This document shows, piece after piece, positions 33,205-41,181 of a DNA stretch of 47,503 nucleotides. Source of the DNA: Fibrobacter sp. UBA4373. Lineage in GTDB: Bacteria; Fibrobacterota; Fibrobacteria; Fibrobacterales; Fibrobacteraceae. The DNA is taken from NCBI GenBank assembly GCA_002390045.1, contig DGSB01000017.1, positions 1-47,503 on the forward strand. The letters are read 5' to 3'. Position 1 is the first letter of the stretch. The number at the start of each line of letters is the position of its first letter. The notes below the pieces were generated by a model. The model saw only the letters and a program-made list of their open reading frames with translations. It was not told the origin of the DNA and searched no databases. The position numbers and the translations under genes are program-made.

Positions 33205-34452
33205 TCAATGAACCTTCTTAGGTTTATTTCCCCAATTTCCTACGCCCGTTAGACCAATCGCAATTCCCACGAATTTTTCATTCCATATGGAATCGTTGTC
33301 AGACTTGCGCATGCCAGCTTGGATGGCGACGTCAAGCTTTGTGCTGCGTCGTCCCAACGGGAATCCGGAGCCTATACCGGCACCAAATTCCGTGACATCG
33401 GAAATGTAATAATTTCTATACCAAATGCCGAGACGAAAATCCATTCTTTGTACATATTTCTTAAAATAATCTGTCGAACCGGAGCGTTCGTAGCCCAAAG
33501 CCGCCAAAAATTCGGTCTGCGTATCGGTCGAGTCTTCCAAATTCCAGGATTCCCCGATATTACAGATGTCCGCATTCCAGCCTCGGAGCATAAAATCGAG
33601 CATAATATTATGCTTCTTTTTAAAGCGATAGGCAAAACCTGTCGCGAGCGTCGGCGGGACTTCGATTTCACGGCTGAGTTTTGTCGGGACAAGGGTGTCC
33701 GTTTCGCTAAATTTGAGATTGTATTCGATTTCGTTCTTTAGAGTATAAGCTGTCGTGTAAGAGAAATAATAAGACGCTCTGCGACCCTTGTAGTGAAGCG
33801 CTCCGGTGTAATAAGCCGGATGATTCTTGATTTCCCAAGAACCGTCTGCCGATTCCGTGATTTCAGAATTGTTCGTTGCCCATGCATCCGACTTGGCCAC
33901 AGCGCTATTGTCACCGCCGAGAGTCAGCGATCGAGAAACGGAACCCATGACAAAGTGAGCCGAAAAGCCCAAGGAAAAACGACGGAGGAACGGAAGTCGC
34001 ACGGCGTAACTCGGCGTCAGCTCATAAACGCTTCCCTTGTACTGGATATTTGCCAGATTTGTCGCCGAGGAATCGCTCACTTCTTCGTCGAGATTCGACG
34101 TATACTTTTCCGAAAGGGATAAAGCAAGCGTTCCAAAATCATACATGGCAAAGACAAAAGAAAGGGACGGGATTTCAAGAGTCGACGAGGCATAGGAATC
34201 ATCCTGATGCGAAGCCATATTTTCTTCGAAGACCATCGTCGCGTTGAAAGAAGTGTTTTCTTCAAAAGCAAGGGACGCCGGGTTCCACGGAGTAATTCCG
34301 CTTCCCGTTTTCGCTCCCCCAGCATAGCCGCGTCCAAGCATTATTGCAGAGGCGCCTTCCGTCGGCTTGCCCAAAGCTTCTAGGCCAATCATCGAAGCGG
34401 CATTCGCCGCCATCGTCACATACAGAACGGAAAGAAGAATTTTGCGGATCAT
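33205..34452 (-). CDS. Predicted outer-membrane beta-barrel protein, unknown function
   Basis: A 415-residue protein with a signal peptide (1-18, ending AANA). Alternating hydrophobic and polar strands with frequent aromatic termini run throughout, for example YYFSYTTAYTLKNEIEYNLKF and LGIWYRNYYISDVTEFGAGIGSGFPLG. The early motif GRGYAGGAKTGSGITPWNPASLA resembles the N-terminus of PorV/UPF0164-type barrels, where NPA sits near the start. It ends with a short basic tail after GLTGVGNW. The ATG overlaps the lipoprotein stop by 4 bp (ATGA). It is 22 bp upstream of the DUF4912 gene, so it belongs to the same operon. The specific substrate is unknown. Confidence 0.75.
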   Translation of the reverse strand: MIRKILLSVLYVTMAANAASMIGLEALGKPTEGASAIMLGRGYAGGAKTGSGITPWNPASLAFEENTSFNATMVFEENMASHQDDSYASSTLEIPSLSFVFAMYDFGTLALSLSEKYTSNLDEEVSDSSATNLANIQYKGSVYELTPSYAVRLPFLRRFSLGFSAHFVMGSVSRSLTLGGDNSAVAKSDAWATNNSEITESADGSWEIKNHPAYYTGALHYKGRRASYYFSYTTAYTLKNEIEYNLKFSETDTLVPTKLSREIEVPPTLATGFAYRFKKKHNIMLDFMLRGWNADICNIGESWNLEDSTDTQTEFLAALGYERSGSTDYFKKYVQRMDFRLGIWYRNYYISDVTEFGAGIGSGFPLGRRSTKLDVAIQAGMRKSDNDSIWNEKFVGIAIGLTGVGNWGNKPKKVH

Positions 34453-35894
34453 TCGTCATCTCCCCGCTTAGTTGCAAGCCAGATCTTCATATTCATCGGC
34501 TGGCTAATGTAATCGCTAAAGTCGTAACGTGAATACGTCGGGTAGTCCATAAAGATGTAAACCGAATCCCCATCGTCATTGACGTGGTCATAATAGAGCG
34601 TGTCGTACGGAGCAAGCATCGAATAGCCCATACGCAATACGAACCGCATCTTGGCACCCTTTCCGGCACGGTTGATAAAGGAACGCATTCCTTGCGTCAG
34701 CTGAATTCCGAGAGTGTCTCCATCCATAAAGACCAGATACGGATGGCCGTCTTCTTGAATCAGCTGCCGATTCAGTTTATACGATTCGGCTAATTGCATA
34801 TCGACGCCGTTTGAATCCACAAAGGAAGCGGCGACCACTTGAACCGGGAACCCCAGTTCGGAACCTTCCTTCGAAGAGCTGCGGCCCATTTTGAGTTCGG
34901 CAAGGACAACCGTCTGACGAACGTCATTGCTATCGCCTTCCGTGTAAGGGAACTCGTCTCCGTAGAAATCACTCAACGCATTCAGGATTTTTTCGCTCGG
35001 GATTTCTACCATAAGCGACTCGAGAACGCCGCCGTGCAAGACGACACAATCGGAACATTCGTCAAGATATGAACTGACGACCGCGGAACGGAACGGCCAA
35101 ATGTTCTTGTATACATCCTTCGTCGTCGTATCTCCGTCAACGACCGTCGTCTGCGTATAAGCCTTGACTCGAAGGAACGGAACGACATCGGCACTAGGAC
35201 CGTAGAATCGGTACACGCGCTTGGCTTCCGGAGCAGAAATCCGAAGCTGGACACGAGCCGCTTCCGTTACCTTGGCGAGATCTTGATAGAATGCGCTCGG
35301 AAGATCAATCCGAAGAGCGGAGTCTAAAGCCGAAATCTTAAGTTCGTAAGTCGTATCGGCAGACTTCGCCTTGCCCAAGACGCTGCGCAGGGATGCTGTC
35401 CAGACAGAATCCTTGATATCGCCAATGCTATCGACAAAGCTCGAGCCTTTGCCCGTTTCAATGATCCAAGAGAAATGGAAAGTCATCGATTCCTTGATCG
35501 GCAAGGAATCGCTTTTATAGCCAGCTTGGGCATAAAATCCCGAGTCCGGATACAATGCGATAAAGGCAGAACGGTATTCCTCTGCGCTATCGGCCGAGTA
35601 TTTGGCAAAGAAGCTCTTGTCGCGGAAGCCGAAGTCCAGAACCCAGTCGTGCTGCATTCCGTTGACTGCACCGACAACACCCTGGTAATATTGCAAACGC
35701 GGTGTGCTGTCAAAACCAACTTGGTACGAAGAAAGTTCCAAACCGTCAATTTCGACAGTCTGGACAAGATAATTCGACGGGAGACCCTGGCTATCGAGCC
35801 AAGCGACCAAAGAGTCACCTTCCGAATCAAAAATGCACGATGCCAAAAGGAGCATCGGCAAGACGGCAAAGATCAAAAACTTGAATTTCTTCAC
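34449..35894 (-). CDS. Predicted lipoprotein, unknown function
   Basis: About 481 residues. The GTG at 35894 is chosen because CGGAG lies just upstream; it gives a short signal peptide with lipobox LLASC and Cys20. Earlier in-frame TTG and ATG codons at 35927 and 35921 would place a non-hydrophobic extension before the signal. The mature part is acidic and beta-rich, with LVAWLDSQGLPSNYLVQTVEIDG early and YFDY-like aromatic strands late. No known domain is recognised. Asp follows at position +3 or later after Cys, so the final location cannot be told. First gene of the four-gene operon with the barrel, DUF4912 and GH57 genes. Confidence 0.75.
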   Translation of the reverse strand: MKKFKFLIFAVLPMLLLASCIFDSEGDSLVAWLDSQGLPSNYLVQTVEIDGLELSSYQVGFDSTPRLQYYQGVVGAVNGMQHDWVLDFGFRDKSFFAKYSADSAEEYRSAFIALYPDSGFYAQAGYKSDSLPIKESMTFHFSWIIETGKGSSFVDSIGDIKDSVWTASLRSVLGKAKSADTTYELKISALDSALRIDLPSAFYQDLAKVTEAARVQLRISAPEAKRVYRFYGPSADVVPFLRVKAYTQTTVVDGDTTTKDVYKNIWPFRSAVVSSYLDECSDCVVLHGGVLESLMVEIPSEKILNALSDFYGDEFPYTEGDSNDVRQTVVLAELKMGRSSSKEGSELGFPVQVVAASFVDSNGVDMQLAESYKLNRQLIQEDGHPYLVFMDGDTLGIQLTQGMRSFINRAGKGAKMRFVLRMGYSMLAPYDTLYYDHVNDDGDSVYIFMDYPTYSRYDFSDYISQPMNMKIWLATKRGDDE

Positions 35895-35952
35895 GGAAAC
35901 TCCGAAAATAGGAAACTTCATGTGCAAATATACAAAGTCTTCTTTCTTAAGA

Positions 35953-35964
35953 TTTCTAGATTAT
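35953..35964 (+). promoter_or_regulatory. thrC promoter box TTTCTAGATTAT
   Basis: A T-rich extended -10-like box about 43 bp before the thrC ATG, without a good -35. Same style as at 28693, 41162 and 42962. Confidence 0.4.
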
Positions 35965-36006
35965 GCCTGTTAAAACTTTTTTAGGGACATCTCCCTTGAG
36001 GCAATT

Positions 36007-37347
36007 ATGAAACCTTTCCACGCATATTTCCAAAACATCAACGGAACGGACACCTATCCGCTGGACGAAGTCATTTACAGAAGCAAGGTCGACAACAGCC
36101 TTCTCGAAGTCCATCACGATCGCGAAGCTCTTGCCGAACGTTCCCCTGAAGAATGGAAAAAGCTCTTTGCGGAACGTCGTATGAGCTTTAAGCCGGAAGA
36201 CATGAGCGGCATCTGGAGCAAGCGTGAAATGGTCCTTCCGGAAATGCCGGTAGAAGACATCGTGACGATGCGCGAAGGCTGGAGCCCGCTTTTTGACGCG
36301 GCACCTCTCGCCAAGGAACTCGGTATCAAGAGCCTTAAGGTCAAGCTCTGCGGTAACTCCCACACCGGTTCCTTCAAGGATCTCGGCATGACGGTTCTCG
36401 TGAGTCAGGTGAACCACATCATTAAAAAGAAGATTCACGAAATCGATGCCGTCGCCTGTGCATCAACCGGCGACACTTCCGCAGCCCTCAGCGCCTATTG
36501 CGCCAAGGCAGGCATTCCGTCCATCGTATTCCTCCCGGCAGGCAAGACGAGTACCGCCCAGCTCATTCAGCCGATTTCGAACGGCAGCATCGTGCTCGCC
36601 CTCGACACAGACTTTGACGGTTGCATGAAGATTGTCCAGGAAGTTACAAAGGACAACCGCATTTACCTCGCGAACTCGATGAACAGCCTTCGCGTCGAAG
36701 GACAGAAGACGATTTCTCCGGAAATCTGTCAGGAACTCGGCTGGAAGGTTCCGGACGTGGTCATCATCCCGGGCGGCAACCTCGGTAACGTGAGCGCTCT
36801 CGCCAAGGGTTTTGAAGACTGCAAGGCGATGGGTCTTATCAATAAGATTCCACGCATTGTCGTCGCCCAGGCGGAACACGCCAACCCGTTCTTCCAGGCA
36901 TACGAACGCGGCTTCGACAAGCTCGTGCCGGTTCAGGCAAAGAAGACTCTCGCTAGCGCAATCCAAATCGGCAACCCGGTCAGCTACCCGAAGGCTGTCC
37001 GCGCCATTCAGAACACGAACGGTATGGTCGTAAGCGTTTCCGAAGAAGAACTCGCTAACGCCGCTCACCGCGCAGACCGCATCGGTCTTTACGCTTGCCC
37101 GCACACGGGTGTTGCTCTCGGCGGTCTTGAAAAGCTCGTTGCCGCAGGCAAGATCGACAAGGAAGAAGAAGTAATCGTCATCAGCACCGCACACGGCCTC
37201 AAGTTCACGGAATTCAAGGTCGGTTATCACGAACAGAAGCTCGAAGGAATTCAGAGCCAGTTCGCAAACCCGATTTTCAAGGCTCCAGCCGAAATCGGTC
37301 CCGTGATGGATATCCTCAAGAAAGAAATGGCTAACCGGAGACGCTAA
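36007..37347 (+). CDS. thrC: Threonine synthase
   Basis: PLP enzyme converting O-phospho-L-homoserine to L-threonine. 446 residues, with the long N-terminal region typical of the bacterial class. The PLP lysine lies in HTGSFKDLGMTV (about 118-129). The phosphate-binding region is ASTGDTSAALSAYCAK near 153-168, with GGNLGNVSALAKG near 255. The ATG has GAGG upstream. The next gene begins 3 bp after its stop. Confidence 0.94.
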   Translation: MKPFHAYFQNINGTDTYPLDEVIYRSKVDNSLLEVHHDREALAERSPEEWKKLFAERRMSFKPEDMSGIWSKREMVLPEMPVEDIVTMREGWSPLFDAAPLAKELGIKSLKVKLCGNSHTGSFKDLGMTVLVSQVNHIIKKKIHEIDAVACASTGDTSAALSAYCAKAGIPSIVFLPAGKTSTAQLIQPISNGSIVLALDTDFDGCMKIVQEVTKDNRIYLANSMNSLRVEGQKTISPEICQELGWKVPDVVIIPGGNLGNVSALAKGFEDCKAMGLINKIPRIVVAQAEHANPFFQAYERGFDKLVPVQAKKTLASAIQIGNPVSYPKAVRAIQNTNGMVVSVSEEELANAAHRADRIGLYACPHTGVALGGLEKLVAAGKIDKEEEVIVISTAHGLKFTEFKVGYHEQKLEGIQSQFANPIFKAPAEIGPVMDILKKEMANRRR

Positions 37348-37350
37348 GAA

Positions 37351-38595
37351 ATGGTTTTGAATGTCATCTGGCTCATCTTCTTTTTTGGAGCCTTTATCGC
37401 GTGCGTTGTTCAATGGCTCGCCTTTGGAGATTCGGGGATCTTCAACAAAACGATCCTTTCCGCATTCGATATGTCCAAGACGGCATTCGAAATTTCTCTC
37501 GGTTTAACAGGCATCCTAAGCCTTTGGCTGGGCATTATGAAGATCGGAGAAAAGGCTGGGGCTGTGCAAATTCTTGCAAAGCTCGTACAGCCTCTTTTCA
37601 CCCGGCTTTTCCCTGAAATTCCTAAGGGGCATCCAGTCATCGGCACGATGTTAATGAACATTAGCGCGAACATGCTCGGGCTCGACAATGCCGCAACGCC
37701 GATGGGACTTCAAGCCATGAAGCAGTTGCAAGAATTGAATCCGAACGAAGACAAGTCCGTCGCTAGCGATTCCCAAATTCTTTTTCTTGTTCTGAATGCA
37801 AGCGGATTGACGCTTATCCCGGTGAGCATCATGACTTACCGTGCGCAACTGGGAGCTGCAAACCCGAGCGACGTATTCCTTCCAATTCTTCTCGCGACAT
37901 TCTTCAGTACAATGGCCGGCATCATTGCGATCAGCTTTTTCCAAAAGATTAAGCTCAAGGATCCGGTGACACTGCTTTGGCTCGGAGGCCTTTGTGCGGG
38001 AGTCATCGCCCTGCTTGCTTACTTTAGCCGTTTGACAGCCGAAGCGCTCGGAACGACAAGCCTTTTTATTAGCGGGATCGTTCTCTTTAGCGTCATCGTC
38101 GCCTTTCTGGGCCTTGCGGTGTATAAAAAGATTCGCCCGTACGAAGCTTTTATCGAAGGAGCAAAGGAAGGTTTCCATACGGCGGTCATGGTCATTCCCT
38201 ATCTCGTTGCAATCCTTGTCGGCGTTGCCGTATTCCGCGCCAGCGGAGCAATGGATCTTGTCATGAACGGAGTTTCCCATTTGCTCGGGCTTTTGGGAAT
38301 CGGGAATGACGTTGTTCCGGCTCTCCCTACAGCAATCATGAAGCCGTTAAGCGGAGGCGGAGCCCGCGGCATGATGATCGATGCGATGAAAACCTTTGGC
38401 GCAGATAGCTTTGCAGGCCGATTGAGCAGCATGTTCCAAGGCGCTACCGATACCACATTCTACGTGATTGCGGTTTACTTTGGATCGGTCGGTGTCCGCA
38501 AAACGCGTCACGCCGTAACTTGCTGTCTTATTTCAGACGCCGTGGGAATCCTTTCGGCAATCGCGATCGCGTACCTGTTCTTTCCGCCGAATTAA
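37351..38595 (+). CDS. SpmA/SpmB-like fused nucleoside-recognition membrane protein
   Basis: A 414-residue multi-pass protein made of two nucleoside-recognition (Gate) domains: an SpmA-like half (about 1-195) and an SpmB-like half (about 205-414). SpmA-type motifs include NISANMLGLDNAATPMGLQAMK and NASGLTLIPVS. SpmB-type motifs include KEGFHTAVMVIPYLVAILVG, IMKPLSGGGARGMM and GATDTTFYVIAVYFG. The split genes spmA and spmB affect spore dehydration in Bacillus; the fused form is found in non-sporulating bacteria, where its substrate is not known. It starts 3 bp after thrC, with GGAG inside the thrC end, so the two are co-expressed. A bidirectional terminator follows. Confidence 0.85.
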   Translation: MVLNVIWLIFFFGAFIACVVQWLAFGDSGIFNKTILSAFDMSKTAFEISLGLTGILSLWLGIMKIGEKAGAVQILAKLVQPLFTRLFPEIPKGHPVIGTMLMNISANMLGLDNAATPMGLQAMKQLQELNPNEDKSVASDSQILFLVLNASGLTLIPVSIMTYRAQLGAANPSDVFLPILLATFFSTMAGIIAISFFQKIKLKDPVTLLWLGGLCAGVIALLAYFSRLTAEALGTTSLFISGIVLFSVIVAFLGLAVYKKIRPYEAFIEGAKEGFHTAVMVIPYLVAILVGVAVFRASGAMDLVMNGVSHLLGLLGIGNDVVPALPTAIMKPLSGGGARGMMIDAMKTFGADSFAGRLSSMFQGATDTTFYVIAVYFGSVGVRKTRHAVTCCLISDAVGILSAIAIAYLFFPPN

Positions 38596-38612
38596 AGCTT
38601 TGGTTTCAAAAC

Positions 38613-38642
38613 AAAAAAGCAGCTCCACCGAGCTGCTTTTTT
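38613..38642. terminator. Bidirectional terminator between spmAB-like gene and pepT
   Basis: A perfect 13-bp stem AAAAAAGCAGCTC/GAGCTGCTTTTTT around CACC, between convergent genes. Confidence 0.92.
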
Positions 38643-38654
38643 AATGTTTGAATT

Positions 38655-39893
38655 TTACTGCGCCATGGCGATATTCAAAATAATTCGCGACACCGTTTCA
38701 ATTCCTTCGACAGTTACATGTTCAAACGGCCCATGGTACGCATAACCGCCAGTGCCAAGGTTCGGGCAAGGCAGCCCCATAAAGGAAAGCCTTGCACCAT
38801 CCGTTCCGCCTCGCACCGGCTTGCTGACAGGTTCGATTCCCGCTTTTCGAATTGCACTACGTGCCCGTTCCAAAACCTGCGGATACCGCTCGATTACCTG
38901 CAACATATTGCTGTATGAGTTTTTGATTTCAACCGAAATCACAGGATCCGTTTGGACACCGCCATATTTGGAATTAAAAATCACAGCGAGTTTTTCCAAG
39001 GTTTTCAATCTTTTTTCAAAGATCTGCTGATCATGATCGCGGACAATGTAAACGAGTTTTGCTTCGGAAACATCGCCCTGCATATCAATCAGATGGTAGA
39101 ACCCTTCACGGCCTTCCGTCGTCGCCGGGGTTTCATTTTTAGGAAGCGCCATCGCGATTTCTGCAGCGATCAGGCTTGCATTTTTCATGATGCCCTTAGC
39201 CTCACCCGGGTGAACACTCTTCCCACGTACCTTAAAAATGGCGGTCGCCGCATTGAAATTTTCATAGGCCAATTCCCCTTCATAGCTTCCGTCCACCGTA
39301 TAGGCATATTTAGCCTTGAAGTAATTCAAGTCAAAAAGATCCGCCCCACGCCCGATTTCTTCGTCCGGAGTAAATCCCACCCAAATATCTCCATGCGGAA
39401 TCTGCGCCCCGTTTCGATCGCTTTCGGCAAGACGTTCCATCGCGGTTACAATCGCTGTCATTCCCGCTTTATCGTCAGCCCCTAAAAGAGTGGTGCCGTC
39501 GGTCGTCACCAGGGTTCTGCCTTTGAGAGTTTCGAGATCCAAAAATTCAGAAGTTCTCAAGACATCTCCAGAGCCTTGAAGAACGACATCGCTGCCATTG
39601 TAATTTTCAAAAACCTGCGGTTTGGGATTGACTCCCGAAAAATCAGGCGATGTATCCATGTGGCTGATAAAGCCGATCGCATCATCGGTTTCATGCCCGA
39701 ATGTCGCCGGAAGCATTCCGTAAACATAGCCATGTTCATCGATCTTCACCTGAGAAAGCCCGATGTTTTTGAGTTCCTGCGCAAGATAGTTGCCCAGTTC
39801 CAATTGTCCGGCTGTACTTGGACACGTCGAAGCCTTTTCATCCGACGTCGTTGTGAAACGGACATACTGAAGAAAACGGTCTAAAATTTTCAT
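38655..39893 (-). CDS. pepT: Peptidase T (tripeptide aminopeptidase)
   Basis: M20B zinc metallopeptidase of 412 residues removing the N-terminal residue of tripeptides in the cytoplasm. The first metal motif is GFISHMDTSPD (about 75-85). LLGADDKAGMTAI (about 138) carries the bridging Asp, and TPDEEIGRGAD (about 176) has the catalytic Glu pair. The dimerisation insertion carries VRGKSVHPGEAKG, and VRGGTDGARLSFMG lies near 362. Length and motif spacing are normal. The ATG has AAGG only a short distance upstream. It lies downstream of the TlpA-like lipoprotein gene behind a terminator. Confidence 0.95.
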   Translation of the reverse strand: MKILDRFLQYVRFTTTSDEKASTCPSTAGQLELGNYLAQELKNIGLSQVKIDEHGYVYGMLPATFGHETDDAIGFISHMDTSPDFSGVNPKPQVFENYNGSDVVLQGSGDVLRTSEFLDLETLKGRTLVTTDGTTLLGADDKAGMTAIVTAMERLAESDRNGAQIPHGDIWVGFTPDEEIGRGADLFDLNYFKAKYAYTVDGSYEGELAYENFNAATAIFKVRGKSVHPGEAKGIMKNASLIAAEIAMALPKNETPATTEGREGFYHLIDMQGDVSEAKLVYIVRDHDQQIFEKRLKTLEKLAVIFNSKYGGVQTDPVISVEIKNSYSNMLQVIERYPQVLERARSAIRKAGIEPVSKPVRGGTDGARLSFMGLPCPNLGTGGYAYHGPFEHVTVEGIETVSRIILNIAMAQ

Positions 39894-39921
39894 ACCTTAA
39901 ATTTACAACTTTCAAAATGGA

Positions 39922-39950
39922 AAAGCCTTCCGAAACGGAAGGCTTCTTCT
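39922..39950 (-). terminator. Terminator of the TlpA-like lipoprotein gene
   Basis: AAGCCTTCCG/CGGAAGGCTT with an AAA loop, followed on the minus strand by TTTCC. It sits between the lipoprotein stop and pepT. Confidence 0.8.
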
Positions 39951-39966
39951 CCAAGTTCAAATCCAA

Positions 39967-41115
39967 TTACTTCGCAAGCTTCGAAAGTTCTGCGCGAATG
40001 GAATCCTTTTGAGCTTCAAAGCTCTTGAACGTGCTCAAAGAGCCGTCTTCCTTGACAATGTATACCTTCGGAACATAGCCGTCGCTGTAGAGCTCACCGA
40101 ATTCGCGAGATTCATCGAAGAAGACGTCAATTCCGGCTTCATCCAGCTTGAATTCTTCGATGTAGCTACGGACAGCACGCTTATTATTGCCACCGCTTGC
40201 AACGGCAATCGATGTAATTCCCTTGTCTTTAAATTCACTTGCAATCGCCTTGACTTCCGGCGTTGCGTGACGGCAGTGACCACAGGTCGTGGAGAAATAG
40301 AATACGAAAAGCGGCTTGCCGGCATAAGCTTCGAGATTTTCTGCAGAAACAGAGACACCCGTCGCCTTCACCTTGAAATTGAGCTTGGCCTGCGTACCAT
40401 CAGCCAAGGTATCGCCACGGAGAGGCGCGACGGCTTCTTTGAGCTTTGCTTCTTCGGCTTTCTGCTTTTCGATCGAAGCTTTACGCTGTTCCAAAAGCTT
40501 GTCGCGGAAGCGCTGGCCCACCGCATTCAGAGTATCCTGCGGAAGCTGAAGCTTTTTCGTCGTATCGATAGCATTTGCACGCGTATCCCGAACGGACTGT
40601 TTGAATGTAGCCAGGCACAAATCCAATGCCGACTGTTCCGAAAGCGAAGCAACCTGAGCACCGAACTGCACACCCAGCAGGTAAGACGCCTTGCTTGACT
40701 GTTCCGCCGTAAACGGAGCCGGCTTTTCTGGAGCCTTCGGAGCGGCAGCCGTATCCGTGGAATCTGCCTTCGGCGGAAGCGGCATCTTAGAAGCCTGAAG
40801 TGCGCGGGCGCGGCTGTTCATCGACATAGCGATGGTCGTCATCACGGAGTCCGAGTACTTGATTTTAAATGCGGTATCCTTGACCATTTTGTATCCGTCA
40901 TCGATAGCCGCAAAGAACGTAGCGTCGTCCACCGGGAATTCAAGCTGCTGTTCCGAAATATTCTGTAACTGCATCCCGAACTGGGTACCGAGCAAATAGG
41001 CAATCTTCACTTCGTCCTTGGCATCCAGGCCGACCTTCACATTTTCTGTTTTCTGCGCATTGCAAGCGACAAGAGCAGTAGCCGCTGCGGCAAGCGCGAT
41101 AGCGCGTAACTTCAT
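39967..41115 (-). CDS. Lipoprotein with two FKBP_N-like domains and a C-terminal TlpA thioredoxin domain
   Basis: A 382-residue lipoprotein with signal and lipobox LVAC (Cys18). Two FKBP_N-like helical dimerisation modules (about 32-105, YLLGTQFGMQL; about 138-215, YLLGVQFGAQV) are separated by a Pro/Ala linker. A Lys/Glu helix follows, then a thioredoxin/TlpA domain (about 255-382) with the CGHC redox motif at 278-281 and the cis-Pro loop GYVPKVYIV. No FKBP catalytic domain follows either N-module. It probably acts as a dimeric thiol oxidoreductase in the periplasm, either reducing or isomerising disulfides. Single gene with its own terminator, divergent from proS. Confidence 0.85.
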   Translation of the reverse strand: MKLRAIALAAAATALVACNAQKTENVKVGLDAKDEVKIAYLLGTQFGMQLQNISEQQLEFPVDDATFFAAIDDGYKMVKDTAFKIKYSDSVMTTIAMSMNSRARALQASKMPLPPKADSTDTAAAPKAPEKPAPFTAEQSSKASYLLGVQFGAQVASLSEQSALDLCLATFKQSVRDTRANAIDTTKKLQLPQDTLNAVGQRFRDKLLEQRKASIEKQKAEEAKLKEAVAPLRGDTLADGTQAKLNFKVKATGVSVSAENLEAYAGKPLFVFYFSTTCGHCRHATPEVKAIASEFKDKGITSIAVASGGNNKRAVRSYIEEFKLDEAGIDVFFDESREFGELYSDGYVPKVYIVKEDGSLSTFKSFEAQKDSIRAELSKLAK

Positions 41116-41161
41116 TCTAATGCCTCCTTGGCATATTAATTTGGCAAATAAACTAGCAAAT

Positions 41162-41173
41162 TTTCTAATTTAT
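41162..41173 (+). promoter_or_regulatory. proS promoter box TTTCTAATTTAT
   Basis: The box ends only 8 bp before the proS ATG at 41182, so the predicted transcript start is within a few bases of the start codon. No ribosome-binding site is visible; a leaderless or very short leader is likely. Confidence 0.4.
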
Positions 41174-41181
41174 CGACCACT

